Positions 1 through 8,971 of a stretch of DNA of 17,022 nucleotides are shown here, in pieces (within the stretch, counting starts at the first letter, position 1; each line of letters starts with the position of its first letter). The stretch is from JABDII01 sp041576235 (GTDB taxonomy: Bacteria > Gemmatimonadota > Gemmatimonadetes > Gemmatimonadales > GWC2-71-9): contig JBFGLJ010000045.1 of the NCBI GenBank assembly GCA_041576235.1, positions 1 through 17,022 on the forward strand, in the 5' to 3' direction. The notes under the pieces are model-generated. The model searched no databases and was not told the DNA's origin. It saw only the letters and a program-made list of their open reading frames with translations. Position numbers and translations under genes: made by a program.

Positions 1-2
1 TC

Positions 3-1373
3 AGAAAGTGTGATGTCAAAGAACGCAAGTCCGATCCCGACGTTTCGGCGGATTACCAATTGCTGGGCAAACTCGGTCAGGGCGGGATGGGAGATGTCTT
101 TGTCGCCCGCCAGGGTTCACTGGATCGTTTGCTCGCCCTCAAGCTGATTCGGCCGCTGTCGAACGCCGACTTGACGCTCCAACACGACCCCCTCTTGAGC
201 CCCATCCTCTGGGACCTGGGCCATATCGCCCATTTCGAGCAGCTGTGGCTCACCAAGAACCTCGAGGGCGAGATCAAGTTCGTCGAGATGCCGGGCCTGT
301 TCAATCCCATGGAGCACCCACGGAACGCGCGCGGGGCGCTCGCGCTGCCGGCGGTCGAAGCGTGCCTCTCCCTCATGAGCGACATCCGCCGGCAGGTGCT
401 GACGCGACTCTCCAAGGCCGATCTCCGGTCCGCCAACCCGCTCCTCAGGGATGGATACGTGTACCTCATGGTGCTCCAGCACGAGCTGCAGCACGGCGAG
501 ACGATGCTGCAAGCGCTCCAGCTGAAACAGGGCGACCCGTACACCCCCGTGAGGCGCCGTCCGGTGCCGTCGGCTCGCATGGCGGTCGACGGCATGGTCT
601 CGTTCCCCGGAGGCGAGGTGTGGATAGGGACCGACGACAGGCGCGCCGCCTACGACAACGAACGGCCCCGACACCGTATCCGGCTCGATCCGTTTGCGAT
701 CGATGCCGCGCCAGTCACCAACGGCGCTTTTCTCGAATTCATGGAAGCCGGGGGATACGAGCGGCGCGAGTGGTGGTCGGCGCCCGGCTGGCGCTGGCGA
801 TCGGAGGCCAAGGCGACCGCGCCCGAGTATTGGTACCGCCATGAGGGAACCTGGTGGACCCGGGTCATGGATGTCCGCCGGCCCGTGGATTGGAACCGTC
901 CTGTGTGCCATGTGTGTTACCACGAGGCGGAAGCCTATGCTCGGTCGGTCGGGAAGCGACTGCCGAGCGAATTCGAGTGGGAGGCGGCCGCCACCTGGGA
1001 TCCGTCCATGGGGCAACGAGCCGCCTTTCCATGGGGGAACGCGGCGGCTGGGCCGCACGTGGCCAACGTCGGCCAGGTCACGTTCGATACCGCCCCTATC
1101 GGGGCCTATCCCAAGAACGTCTCACCGCTGGGGTGCTACGGCATGATTGGCGATGTGTGGGAATGGACGTCGAGTCGATTTCGGGGCTACCCGGGCTTCG
1201 AGGCCTTCCCGTATCCCGAGTATTCCGATGTCTTCTTCGGGGACGAGCACGTGGTGCTCCGCGGCGGCTCGTGGGCCACAGGCGCCCTCGCGATTCGAGG
1301 CACCTTCCGGAATTGGGACCTCCCGATCCGACGGCAGATCTTCAGTGGATTCCGCTGCGCGGCCGATGGCTGA
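3..1373 (+). CDS. egtB: EgtB, ergothioneine sulfoxide synthase, 5' partial, with kinase-like N-terminus
   Basis: Non-heme iron enzyme that couples hercynine with a thiol (gamma-glutamylcysteine or cysteine) and O2 to form the sulfoxide intermediate of ergothioneine. Numbering residues from the TTG at 60, the DinB-like domain gives His55 and the HELQH motif (His141, His145), the expected iron ligands. The FGE-sulfatase domain runs from about residue 178 to the end and closes with GGSW and FSGFRCA. Arg88/Arg91 (RNAR) and Asp420/Arg424 (NWDLPIR) match by spacing the residues that I recall contacting gamma-glutamylcysteine in mycobacterial EgtB. Residues 1-30 are odd: they contain a kinase glycine-rich loop (LGQGGMGDV) and a VAIK-like Lys28, followed at LSNADL by normal EgtB sequence. 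The frame is open to the left edge with no ATG or GTG, so the true start is probably outside the window. It overlaps egtD by 8 bp. Confidence 0.93.
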   Translation, partial: RKCDVKERKSDPDVSADYQLLGKLGQGGMGDVFVARQGSLDRLLALKLIRPLSNADLTLQHDPLLSPILWDLGHIAHFEQLWLTKNLEGEIKFVEMPGLFNPMEHPRNARGALALPAVEACLSLMSDIRRQVLTRLSKADLRSANPLLRDGYVYLMVLQHELQHGETMLQALQLKQGDPYTPVRRRPVPSARMAVDGMVSFPGGEVWIGTDDRRAAYDNERPRHRIRLDPFAIDAAPVTNGAFLEFMEAGGYERREWWSAPGWRWRSEAKATAPEYWYRHEGTWWTRVMDVRRPVDWNRPVCHVCYHEAEAYARSVGKRLPSEFEWEAAATWDPSMGQRAAFPWGNAAAGPHVANVGQVTFDTAPIGAYPKNVSPLGCYGMIGDVWEWTSSRFRGYPGFEAFPYPEYSDVFFGDEHVVLRGGSWATGALAIRGTFRNWDLPIRRQIFSGFRCAADG

Positions 1374-2340
1374 GCGCACGGTGGGCGGCGCTCCCGCGAG
1401 CGCCCGCGCCGCCATGCGCGAGGAGGTTCGTCGGGGGCTCTCGCGGCCGGAGAAGCAGCTGCCCCCCAAATTCTTCTACGATCGACGGGGCTCCGAGCTC
1501 TTCGAACGGATCACCCGCCTCCCGGAGTACTATCCCACCCGGACCGAGCGCCGCATCCTCCGGGCGTGGATGCCCACGCTGATTCCGGACCTGGCCGTCC
1601 AGACGCTGGTCGAACTGGGGGCCGGGAGCGGGGAGAAGACCCGGCTGATTCTGGAGGCCATGCACGGTGCCGGCTCGGCCTTCGTGTATATCCCCATCGA
1701 TGTGAGCACCGAGTTCTTGCGCGACTCGGCCCGGCGGCTCCGAGAAGCGTACCCGGACCTGTCGGTGCTGCCCACCACGGCCGATCTGACGGAGCCACTC
1801 GACCTGCCGCGGCGGATGCCACGCCCGGCGCTGTTCGCGTTCCTCGGGAGTACCATCGGCAACTTCCCCGCGCCGGACGCAGTGGCGCTGCTCAGGCGAA
1901 TTCGCGCCGTCATGCAGTCAGGCGACGTCTTTCTCCTCGGAGCCGACCTCCGGAAGGACATCGCCGTTCTCGAGGCCGCCTACAACGACGCACAGGAGGT
2001 CACGGCGGCCTTCAACCTGAACATGTTGCGGGTGCTCAATCGCGAGCTGGACGCCGACTTCGATCTGGACACGTTCAGGCATCGGGCGATCTACAACACG
2101 AACGAGCATCGGATCGAGATGTATCTGGTTTCGACCCGGCGCCAACTCGTCACCATTCCGAAGGTCGGCGCGTTCGAGTTCGGGGACGGCGAGACCGTAC
2201 GGACTGAAATCAGCCGCAAGTACGACCGTCCCACGGTCGAGGCTCTCTTCGCCGCCGCCGGCCTCGAAATGACCCACTGGAGGACAGACCCAGAAGACCG
2301 GTTTGCCCTGACCCTGGCGCGGGGGCGTGGGGCCTCGTGA
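1366..2340 (+). CDS. egtD: EgtD, L-histidine N-alpha-methyltransferase
   Basis: SAM-dependent enzyme that trimethylates the alpha-amino group of histidine to give hercynine, the first committed step of ergothioneine synthesis. The product is 324 aa, close to the usual length of about 320. Visible signatures are LPPKFFYD (32-39), LPEYYPTRTE (52-61), the SAM loop LVELGAGSGEKT (81-92), GSTIGNF (161-167, whose Asn should help hold the histidine substrate), YND (206-208) and the late EIS motif (281-283). The ATG at 1366 lies inside the end of egtB, giving an 8 bp overlap that implies translational coupling. The frame stays open further upstream, but that part is only a shadow of egtB. The stop overlaps the egtA start by 4 bp. 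Confidence 0.96.
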   Translation: MAERTVGGAPASARAAMREEVRRGLSRPEKQLPPKFFYDRRGSELFERITRLPEYYPTRTERRILRAWMPTLIPDLAVQTLVELGAGSGEKTRLILEAMHGAGSAFVYIPIDVSTEFLRDSARRLREAYPDLSVLPTTADLTEPLDLPRRMPRPALFAFLGSTIGNFPAPDAVALLRRIRAVMQSGDVFLLGADLRKDIAVLEAAYNDAQEVTAAFNLNMLRVLNRELDADFDLDTFRHRAIYNTNEHRIEMYLVSTRRQLVTIPKVGAFEFGDGETVRTEISRKYDRPTVEALFAAAGLEMTHWRTDPEDRFALTLARGRGAS

Positions 2341-3596
2341 TTACCCGAACCACCGACCCTCTGGCTGGGGATCTCACGCGACGGGTCTTCTCGCCGCGAC
2401 GGCAGACCCCCATGCTGGGCATCGGCGCTGAGATAGAGATCATTCCGGTACACGCCGAAAGCGGCTCGGTCTGCCCGTTCGAACGACCTGGCTCTCCCGC
2501 CACGCTGCCGTTCCTCCGTTCCTACGGTCGTGACCAGGGATGGCGCGAGAAGGCGGCGACCACCGGGATCCCGATGTTCGAGTTGCCGGACGGAGGGACG
2601 ATCACCCCGGAGCCGGGTGGCCAGCTCGAGTACAGCTCGCCACGCTGTCGCTCGATCGCGCAACTCGTCCCGCGGCTCGAGAGCACGATGCGCCACATGC
2701 GCCGGGCCGCGGCCGATCGGGGCATCCACTTCCTCGAGACCGCGATCGACCCGGTCAACCCGATCGACCGAGTCCCGCTCCAGCTGGATGCCGGCCGCTA
2801 CCGGAAGATGACCGACTATTTCAACGCCCTGGGACCGGCTGGCATTCGCATGATGCGGCAAACGGCGGCCATTCAGGTCAATCTGGATTTCCTGGAAGAA
2901 CCGGCCCTCCGTTGGAGAGTGTTGAACGCCTCGGCGCCCTACATCGTGGCCATCTTCGCGAACTCACCCGTCTACGCCGAGGCCGCGACCGGGTGTCAAA
3001 GCTACAGATCCGAGACCTGGCGCCGGCTCGACCCGAGCCGAACGGGCCTCCTGGCCCAAGACACAGACCCGGTCCGGGAATACTTGGACTTCGCGCTGGC
3101 CGCGCCGGCCATGCTCCGGCCGGAAGACGACGGGACCTTCCCGGCCTTCGCATGGTTGTGGGCTCGAGGCCGGGTGAACCTCGAAGACTGGCGGCTCCAC
3201 CTGTCGACCCTCTTCCCTGAGGTGCGGCCCAAGGGCTATCTCGAGGCCCGCTCCGTGGACGTGGTGCCCGCCAATTGGTACGCGGTCCCTATCTGTGTGC
3301 TCGCCGGCATTGTGTACGACCACCAGAGTCTCCACGCCGCCGCCGACCTCTTGGGGTCCCCGGACAACGACCTCCTGGCACGTGCCGGTATCGAAGGGCT
3401 GGATGATCCCGCCCTCGCTTCTGTGGCGAAGGACCTGTTCGAGATCGCCCTCGAGGGGTGCGCCCGCTTTGGTCCGGAGTTTCTGAGGGCGGAAGACCTG
3501 GAAGTCTCCCGCGCGTATTTCGAACGGTACACCCGCCGGAACCGGGCGCCCGCCCATGACGCATTGGACGCATTGACCGCGATCGACCACCCCTGA
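2337..3596 (+). CDS. egtA: EgtA, glutamate-cysteine ligase of the ergothioneine pathway
   Basis: ATP-dependent ligase of the GCS2 (plant/actinobacterial) glutamate-cysteine ligase family, forming gamma-glutamylcysteine as the sulfur donor for EgtB. The product is 419 aa. Family features are the GAEIEI strand (30-35) that starts the metal/ATP-binding sheet, TPEPGGQLEYS (90-100), RYRKMTDYF (154-162), the MMRQTAAIQVNLD segment (172-184) and a C-terminal EARSVDVVP stretch. It starts at a GTG that overlaps the egtD stop (GTGA), so it is co-translated with egtD. Without this context it could be called a general glutathione-type GCL. Placement directly after egtB and egtD makes ergothioneine the likely role. 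It is followed by a 60 bp gap and the transporter genes. Confidence 0.92.
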   Translation: MITRTTDPLAGDLTRRVFSPRRQTPMLGIGAEIEIIPVHAESGSVCPFERPGSPATLPFLRSYGRDQGWREKAATTGIPMFELPDGGTITPEPGGQLEYSSPRCRSIAQLVPRLESTMRHMRRAAADRGIHFLETAIDPVNPIDRVPLQLDAGRYRKMTDYFNALGPAGIRMMRQTAAIQVNLDFLEEPALRWRVLNASAPYIVAIFANSPVYAEAATGCQSYRSETWRRLDPSRTGLLAQDTDPVREYLDFALAAPAMLRPEDDGTFPAFAWLWARGRVNLEDWRLHLSTLFPEVRPKGYLEARSVDVVPANWYAVPICVLAGIVYDHQSLHAAADLLGSPDNDLLARAGIEGLDDPALASVAKDLFEIALEGCARFGPEFLRAEDLEVSRAYFERYTRRNRAPAHDALDALTAIDHP

Positions 3597-3643
3597 GTCT
3601 CACTCCCCCCTCGCCCTCCGAGTGGCGGGAGGCCGCCGCCGTT

Positions 3644-3651
3644 AGGTGGAG
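3644..3651 (+). promoter_or_regulatory. Ribosome binding site of the ABC ATPase gene
   Basis: AGGTGGAG lies 5 nt before the ATG at 3657 and is the clearest Shine-Dalgarno sequence in the plus-strand operon. Translation therefore re-initiates here after the 60 bp gap that separates the biosynthesis genes from the transporter genes. The gap also holds a weak CCTCC/GGAGG stem, but no convincing terminator or promoter, so one transcript is likely. Confidence 0.6.
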
Positions 3652-3656
3652 AGCCC

Positions 3657-4388
3657 ATGATCGTCCTCGCCACCGCCCAGGTCACCAAACACTTCGATGA
3701 GCACGTGGCCCTCGATCGCGTCACGATTGAGGTCGCGAAGGGCGAGTGCCTGGCGTTGATCGGGGAGAGCGGGTCGGGAAAGACGACCCTGCTCCGGTGT
3801 TTCAACCGGATGATCACTCCCGATTCTGGGACCGTATGGTTCGAGGGAACCGACGTGCGGTCGCTCGATCCCATCGCACTCAGGCGGATGATCGGCTACG
3901 TCCCGCAGGAGGGCGGGTTGCTTCCCCACTGGCGCATCCTCCGCAATGTGGAATTGGTTCCCTGGCTTCGGCAGCAAGCCGATCGGGTGGCACGGGCGCG
4001 CCACGCGCTCGACCTGGTTGGACTCGACCCCAACACCTTCGGGGCCCGCTGGCCCCGAGAACTCTCCGGTGGACAGCGGCAACGCGCCGCCGTGGCCCGG
4101 GCCCTCGCCGCGGAGCCTCAAGTCATTCTGCTCGATGAGCCCTTTGGCGCGCTCGACGCCATTACTCGGGCCGATCTGCAGACCGCATTCGGCGCGATGC
4201 AGCGCGACCTGCGCCTGACGTGTGTCCTGGTCACCCATGATCTGCACGAGGCGTTGACACTGGCCGATCGTGTCGCCGTGCTCCGCAACGGCAGCGTCGA
4301 ACAGGTCGCCGCCCCCGCCGAACTCCGCCGGGACCCCGCAACACCCTATGTGCGCGACTTGCTCCGCCGCGCCCGGGTGGCGGGATGA
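3657..4388 (+). CDS. ABC transporter ATPase, betaine/ergothioneine (OpuCA/EgtV) type
   Basis: Cytoplasmic nucleotide-binding subunit of an osmoprotectant-type ABC importer. All ATPase motifs are present: Walker A GESGSGKT (36-43), Q-loop Gln84 in VPQEGG, signature LSGGQRQR (136-143), Walker B ILLDEP (157-162) and the H-loop His194 in THD. The DPIALRRMIGYVPQEGGLLPHW region is typical of the glycine betaine/choline/carnitine group. At 243 aa it ends right after the ATPase fold and lacks the C-terminal CBS pair that many OpuA/ProV ATPases use to sense ionic strength. This fits a nutrient or thiol transporter better than an osmotically gated one. It overlaps the next gene by 4 bp (ATGA). Linkage to egtBDA suggests ergothioneine or hercynine as substrate. 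This is inferred from context, and betaine or choline remain possible. Confidence 0.88.
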   Translation: MIVLATAQVTKHFDEHVALDRVTIEVAKGECLALIGESGSGKTTLLRCFNRMITPDSGTVWFEGTDVRSLDPIALRRMIGYVPQEGGLLPHWRILRNVELVPWLRQQADRVARARHALDLVGLDPNTFGARWPRELSGGQRQRAAVARALAAEPQVILLDEPFGALDAITRADLQTAFGAMQRDLRLTCVLVTHDLHEALTLADRVAVLRNGSVEQVAAPAELRRDPATPYVRDLLRRARVAG

Positions 4389-5938
4389 CCGCGCTCGGTC
4401 TCGCGGCCCTGCTGCTGGTGGCTCCTCTGGGCCAGGCGGCCACCACTGCCGATACCGCTCGGCGGCCGGTGGTGGTGGCCTCCAAGCCCTTCGGGGAGTC
4501 CTACCTCTTGGCGGAGATGTTCGCCCAAGTCCTGGAAGCGCATGGCTTCAGGGTCGAGCGGCGCCGCGGACTCGGCGCCACCGAAATCGCGTTCCAAGCG
4601 CTGCGCAGGGGGGCCATCGACGTCTATCCCGAGTACACCGGCACGGGGCTCCTGGCCATTCTGGGGGAGGAGCCCGCGGCCGACCCGCGCCAGGTATTCG
4701 CCTATGTCTCCCGCGTCTTCCGGCAGCGCTTCGGGGTGCGCTGGCTCCCGCCGCTCGGATTCGAGAACACCTACGCCATCGCCGTTCGGCGTGAGGTAGC
4801 TCAACAGCGTGGCCTCGGTACTCTGACCGACCTGGCACGCGAAGGCGGTGATTTCGTAGCCGGGTTTACGCCGGATTTCATCGGCCGTCCGGATGGCCTG
4901 CCCGGTCTCGAGCGAGTCTATGGATTCGCGCCCGCCGACATCCGGTCTCTCTTGCCCGCGATCAAGTATCAGGCGCTGGCTGCCGGCGAAGTCGACGTCA
5001 TCGACGGGTACTCTACCGACGGCCTCATCTCGCGCTACGACCTGGTGGTATTAGAAGACGATCGCAACTTCTTTCCACCGTACGAGGCAGCGGCCCTTCT
5101 CAATGGAGAGTTTGGCCGGGCATTCCCACGGGCGGTGCTCGCCTTGAGCGAGTTGAGCGGCCGACTGTCCGAGGCGACGATGCGCCAACTGAATCGGCGG
5201 ATCGAAGTCGACGGGGAAGCCATCCCGGCAGTCGCCCGAGACGCTCTCCGCACCATCGGCGTCGTCCAAGCCGGCACGGTTTCGGATGGCGAGGGTCCAG
5301 TCGTGCGTGAAAGTCTCGTCGGGTATCTCTGGGGTGAGCGGGCCGCCATGGCCGCACTGACCCTCCGGCATCTGTTTCTGGTCGCGGTGTCGCTCGGCGC
5401 CGCCATCGCCCTGGCCGTGCCGCTCGGCCTCGCGCTCGAACGCCGCCGCCGGAGCGCGGAGGCGGTCATCCGCGGCACCGGACTCCTCCAGACCCTGCCC
5501 AGCATCGCATTGCTCGCCTTCATGATCCCGCTCCTCGGCATCGGGGTCGGCCCGGCGCTGGTCGCCCTGTTCCTTTATTCCATCTTTCCCATCCTCCGCA
5601 ACACCTACACCGGCGTGTGCGGAGCCGATCCGGAAGCGGTGGCGGCCGCAACGGCGCTGGGCATGACCCCGGCACAGGTGCTGCTCCACGTGCGCTTGCC
5701 GCTCGCCATGCCGGTCATCATGGCCGGCATCCGGACCGCTGCGGTGATCAATGTGGGCACTGCCACCCTCGCGGCCTTTATCGGCGCCGGCGGTCTGGGC
5801 GATCCGATCGTCGCCGGGCTCGCGCTCTCCGACACCCGCATGATTCTCTCGGGGGCATTGCCGGCCGCCGCGTTAGCCCTGGCTGTGGACGGGGGCCTAG
5901 GCCTGGCCGAGCGTCGGGTGGCGCCTGGGGGTAGTTAG
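4385..5938 (+). CDS. Fused substrate-binding/permease protein, EgtU-like (OpuAC + BPD transporter domain)
   Basis: Single 517 aa polypeptide carrying both remaining parts of the importer. Residues 1-19 form a signal-like hydrophobic segment. Residues 28-295 are a quaternary-amine binding domain of the OpuAC type, with GATEIAFQALRRGAIDVYPEYTGTG (66-88) and VIDGYSTDGLI (205-215). Residues about 325-505 are a permease domain with several membrane helices and the ATPase-contact EAA loop (417-449). In the pneumococcal and Helicobacter EgtU proteins, as I recall them, the permease comes first and the binding domain second. Here the order is binding domain then permease, which would put the binding domain outside, tethered to the first helix. 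Its start overlaps the ATPase stop by 4 bp. Transport of ergothioneine is likely from context but unproven, and a betaine/choline transporter is the main alternative. Confidence 0.85.
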   Translation: MTALGLAALLLVAPLGQAATTADTARRPVVVASKPFGESYLLAEMFAQVLEAHGFRVERRRGLGATEIAFQALRRGAIDVYPEYTGTGLLAILGEEPAADPRQVFAYVSRVFRQRFGVRWLPPLGFENTYAIAVRREVAQQRGLGTLTDLAREGGDFVAGFTPDFIGRPDGLPGLERVYGFAPADIRSLLPAIKYQALAAGEVDVIDGYSTDGLISRYDLVVLEDDRNFFPPYEAAALLNGEFGRAFPRAVLALSELSGRLSEATMRQLNRRIEVDGEAIPAVARDALRTIGVVQAGTVSDGEGPVVRESLVGYLWGERAAMAALTLRHLFLVAVSLGAAIALAVPLGLALERRRRSAEAVIRGTGLLQTLPSIALLAFMIPLLGIGVGPALVALFLYSIFPILRNTYTGVCGADPEAVAAATALGMTPAQVLLHVRLPLAMPVIMAGIRTAAVINVGTATLAAFIGAGGLGDPIVAGLALSDTRMILSGALPAAALALAVDGGLGLAERRVAPGGS

Positions 5939-5942
5939 GCGC

Positions 5943-5970
5943 GAGTCGAGAGTCTTTAGTCTTTAGTCCT
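5943..5970. repeat. Degenerate heptanucleotide repeat, block 1 (4 units)
   Basis: Four consecutive 7-bp units in perfect phase: GAGTCGA, GAGTCTT, TAGTCTT, TAGTCCT. All share AGTC at positions 2-5. The block begins 4 bp after the stop of the transporter fusion gene, between that gene and the convergent DASS gene. Confidence 0.7.
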
Positions 5971-5975
5971 TCAGC

Positions 5976-6000
5976 GGTAGATGGCGGTGGCGTGCCTACC
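5976..6000. terminator. Imperfect hairpin between convergent genes
   Basis: GGTA (5976-5979) pairs with TACC (5997-6000), and an inner GGC pairs with GCC. It lies between two convergent transcription units and between two heptamer repeat blocks. There is no T-run, so a terminator role is only suggested by position. Confidence 0.25.
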
Positions 6001-6013
6001 ATGTCGAACTGGC

Positions 6014-6060
6014 GACTCACGACTGATGACTGACGACTCGAGTCTCAAGTCTCAGGTCTC
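6014..6060. repeat. Degenerate heptanucleotide repeat, block 2 (two opposed arms)
   Basis: Left arm: GACTCAC, GACTGAT, GACTGAC and a partial GACTC (6014-6039). Right arm in the opposite sense: GAGTCTC, AAGTCTC, AGGTCTC (6040-6060). The arms meet at the palindrome GACTCGAGTC (6035-6044). The units keep 7-bp phase throughout. The last unit runs into the stop codon of the minus-strand DASS gene (6059-6061). Confidence 0.75.
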
Positions 6061-7492
6061 ACCCAAACACCACCGGGTACAACACGGACGCGCCGATCAC
6101 CACGACAACGATGGCCACCGCATCCAACAGGAGGCCCGCCTTCACCATCTCGCGCACGGTGACCTGGCCGGAGCCGAAGACGATGGCATTGGGCGGGGTG
6201 GCGATCGGGAGGGCAAACCCGGTCGACGCCGCGAGCGTTGTCACCAAGAGCAGGGCCAACGGCGGCTGACCGACACCAACGGCCAGCGACCCGACCAGCG
6301 GCATCGCCATCGCCGCGAGTGCCGTGTTGGAAGCCAGCTCACCCAACCCGAGCACCATGATCGACAGCCCGGCGAAGAGGAGCGGCGTCGGCAGGGGCTT
6401 CAGGATCTCCATCCGCTCGGCGAACCAGGCGGTGAGCCCGCTCGACTCCATGGCGGCCGCCAGCGAGAGTCCCCCGCCGAACAAGATCAGCACGTCCCAG
6501 GGGATGTCACGCGCCTCCGGCCACGTGAGCAGAGGTCGGCGGCTGGTATCCCCCCCGTCTCGAGCGCGGGCGTGAATGAGGAACAACAGCACCGCTCCCG
6601 CGACGCCGATCGTCGCGTCGCTGATGCCCGGCGCCAGGTCTTCGAGTCCGGGGATGCGGAGCCCGCCCAGCGTCTTCGGGCTCCGAAACAGCCAGCCTGC
6701 GGCGGTGAGGGCGAACACCCACAGCGTGGCCTTCTCGCCGCCCCGCACCCGGCCTAGTGCCGCGTGGCGCTGGCGCAGTTGGCGCGCGCTGTCGGGTGGG
6801 ACGGCCGGGTGCTGGCGGAACACCACGTAGACGAGGAGAAACCAGGCGAGCGGCAACAGCACCAGGACGATGGGGAGTCCCACCAGCATGAACTCGCCGA
6901 ACCCAACGCTCCGGCCGAGGGACTGCTCGGTGTAGGCGGAGAAGATCAGGTTGGGCGGTGTGCCGATGAGGGTGGCCATTCCCCCGATGGAGGCCGCATA
7001 CGCGACCCCGAGCATGAGCGCGGTGCGGGTCGGGCGGGCCGCATCATCGGTGCCAATCAGCGTGGCAATGGCCAGGGCGATGGGGTACATCATGGCGGCC
7101 GTCGCCGTATTCGAAATCCACATCGAGAGGAATGCCGTGGCCACCATGATCCCGAGCACCACCCGGCGGCCCTCGAGGCCGATGCGGGTGACGATGCCGT
7201 AGGCGATGCGGGTGTGGGCGTTCCAGGATTGGAGTGCGGCCGCCAAGAGGAAGCCGGCGAGGAAGAGAAAGATGAGCTGGTGGGCGTAGGGCGTGGCCGC
7301 GTCCTGCGGGGAGGCGACGCCCAGGAACGGAAACAGCACCAGCGGCAGCAAGGACGTGGCGGCGAGCGGCACCGCTTCGGTGATCCACCACACCACCATC
7401 CAGAGTGCCACGCCCAGCACGTACTCTGCGCCGGGGGGGAGGGAGGAGGGCGCCAGCGCCACCCCGGCGCCGAACGCGAGGGGGCCGGCCAA
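6059..7492 (-). CDS. DASS (SLC13-like) sodium/dicarboxylate or anion symporter
   Basis: Inner-membrane secondary transporter of the divalent anion:sodium symporter family, typically importing C4-dicarboxylates, citrate, sulfate or similar anions with Na+. The 477 aa protein shows the family's inverted repeat: SNT at 127-129 with TPPN at 178-181 in the first half, and SNT at 388-390 with TPPN at 432-435 in the second. It has about a dozen hydrophobic segments and the N-terminal WWITEAVPLAAT signature (35-46). The start is uncertain. The TTG at 7492 is the only usual start codon in a sensible place, and the frame stays open to a stop near 7586 with only CTG candidates, so the N-terminus may be slightly longer. 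Icd, the next gene upstream on the same strand, is 147 bp away. This suggests import of TCA intermediates, but the substrate cannot be fixed from sequence. Confidence 0.88.
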   Translation of the reverse strand: MAGPLAFGAGVALAPSSLPPGAEYVLGVALWMVVWWITEAVPLAATSLLPLVLFPFLGVASPQDAATPYAHQLIFLFLAGFLLAAALQSWNAHTRIAYGIVTRIGLEGRRVVLGIMVATAFLSMWISNTATAAMMYPIALAIATLIGTDDAARPTRTALMLGVAYAASIGGMATLIGTPPNLIFSAYTEQSLGRSVGFGEFMLVGLPIVLVLLPLAWFLLVYVVFRQHPAVPPDSARQLRQRHAALGRVRGGEKATLWVFALTAAGWLFRSPKTLGGLRIPGLEDLAPGISDATIGVAGAVLLFLIHARARDGGDTSRRPLLTWPEARDIPWDVLILFGGGLSLAAAMESSGLTAWFAERMEILKPLPTPLLFAGLSIMVLGLGELASNTALAAMAMPLVGSLAVGVGQPPLALLLVTTLAASTGFALPIATPPNAIVFGSGQVTVREMVKAGLLLDAVAIVVVVIGASVLYPVVFG

Positions 7493-7568
7493 GCGGGCGA
7501 ATCTGGTCAGGCGGGTCGGCGGGGAGGCGCGGATAGGCTGGTAGGGGGTCAGGTGGTTGGGCGGTAAG

Positions 7569-7603
7569 GACCAAAGACTGACGATTCACGACTCCGGACC
7601 GAT
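7569..7603. repeat. Degenerate heptanucleotide repeat, block 3 (5 units)
   Basis: Five units in phase: GACCAAA, GACTGAC, GATTCAC, GACTCCG, GACCGAT, consensus GAYYNAN. GACTGAC is identical to a unit of block 2. The block lies in the gap between icd and the DASS gene, so that gene has heptamer repeats at both ends. Confidence 0.65.
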
Positions 7604-7639
7604 TGCCGATAGCGGTGTGGGGCCGGGGTGGTGGTGTCG

Positions 7640-8902
<1,263 letters not shown>

Positions 8903-8954
8903 GACAATTCTCGTTTGGGTTTGAGCCCGAGGCCGGATACGGCGAAAGCGTCTC

Positions 8955-8960
8955 AATATA
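8955..8960 (-). promoter_or_regulatory. Possible -10 box of the icd promoter
   Basis: On the minus strand this reads TATATT, five of six matches to the sigma-70 -10 consensus and unusually AT-rich for this region. It would give a leader of about 45 nt before the icd ATG. No good -35 lies at the right spacing. The expected -35 area falls in an inverted repeat (8972-8994), so an activator or repressor may act there. Confidence 0.35.
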
Positions 8961-8971
8961 GCCCGGCTCCA

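Noticed and set aside
117..1058. 313-codon minus-strand frame inside egtB
   Set aside because: It lies fully antisense to a clear EgtB with catalytic motifs, and its composition is that of a shadow.
1147..1365. Upstream extension of egtD
   Set aside because: It is out-of-frame sequence of egtB. EgtD homology starts near the ATG at 1366, which gives a normal length.
5943..6060. CRISPR array
   Set aside because: The repeat unit is 7 bp with no spacers of regular length and no cas genes, so it is a simple tandem repeat.
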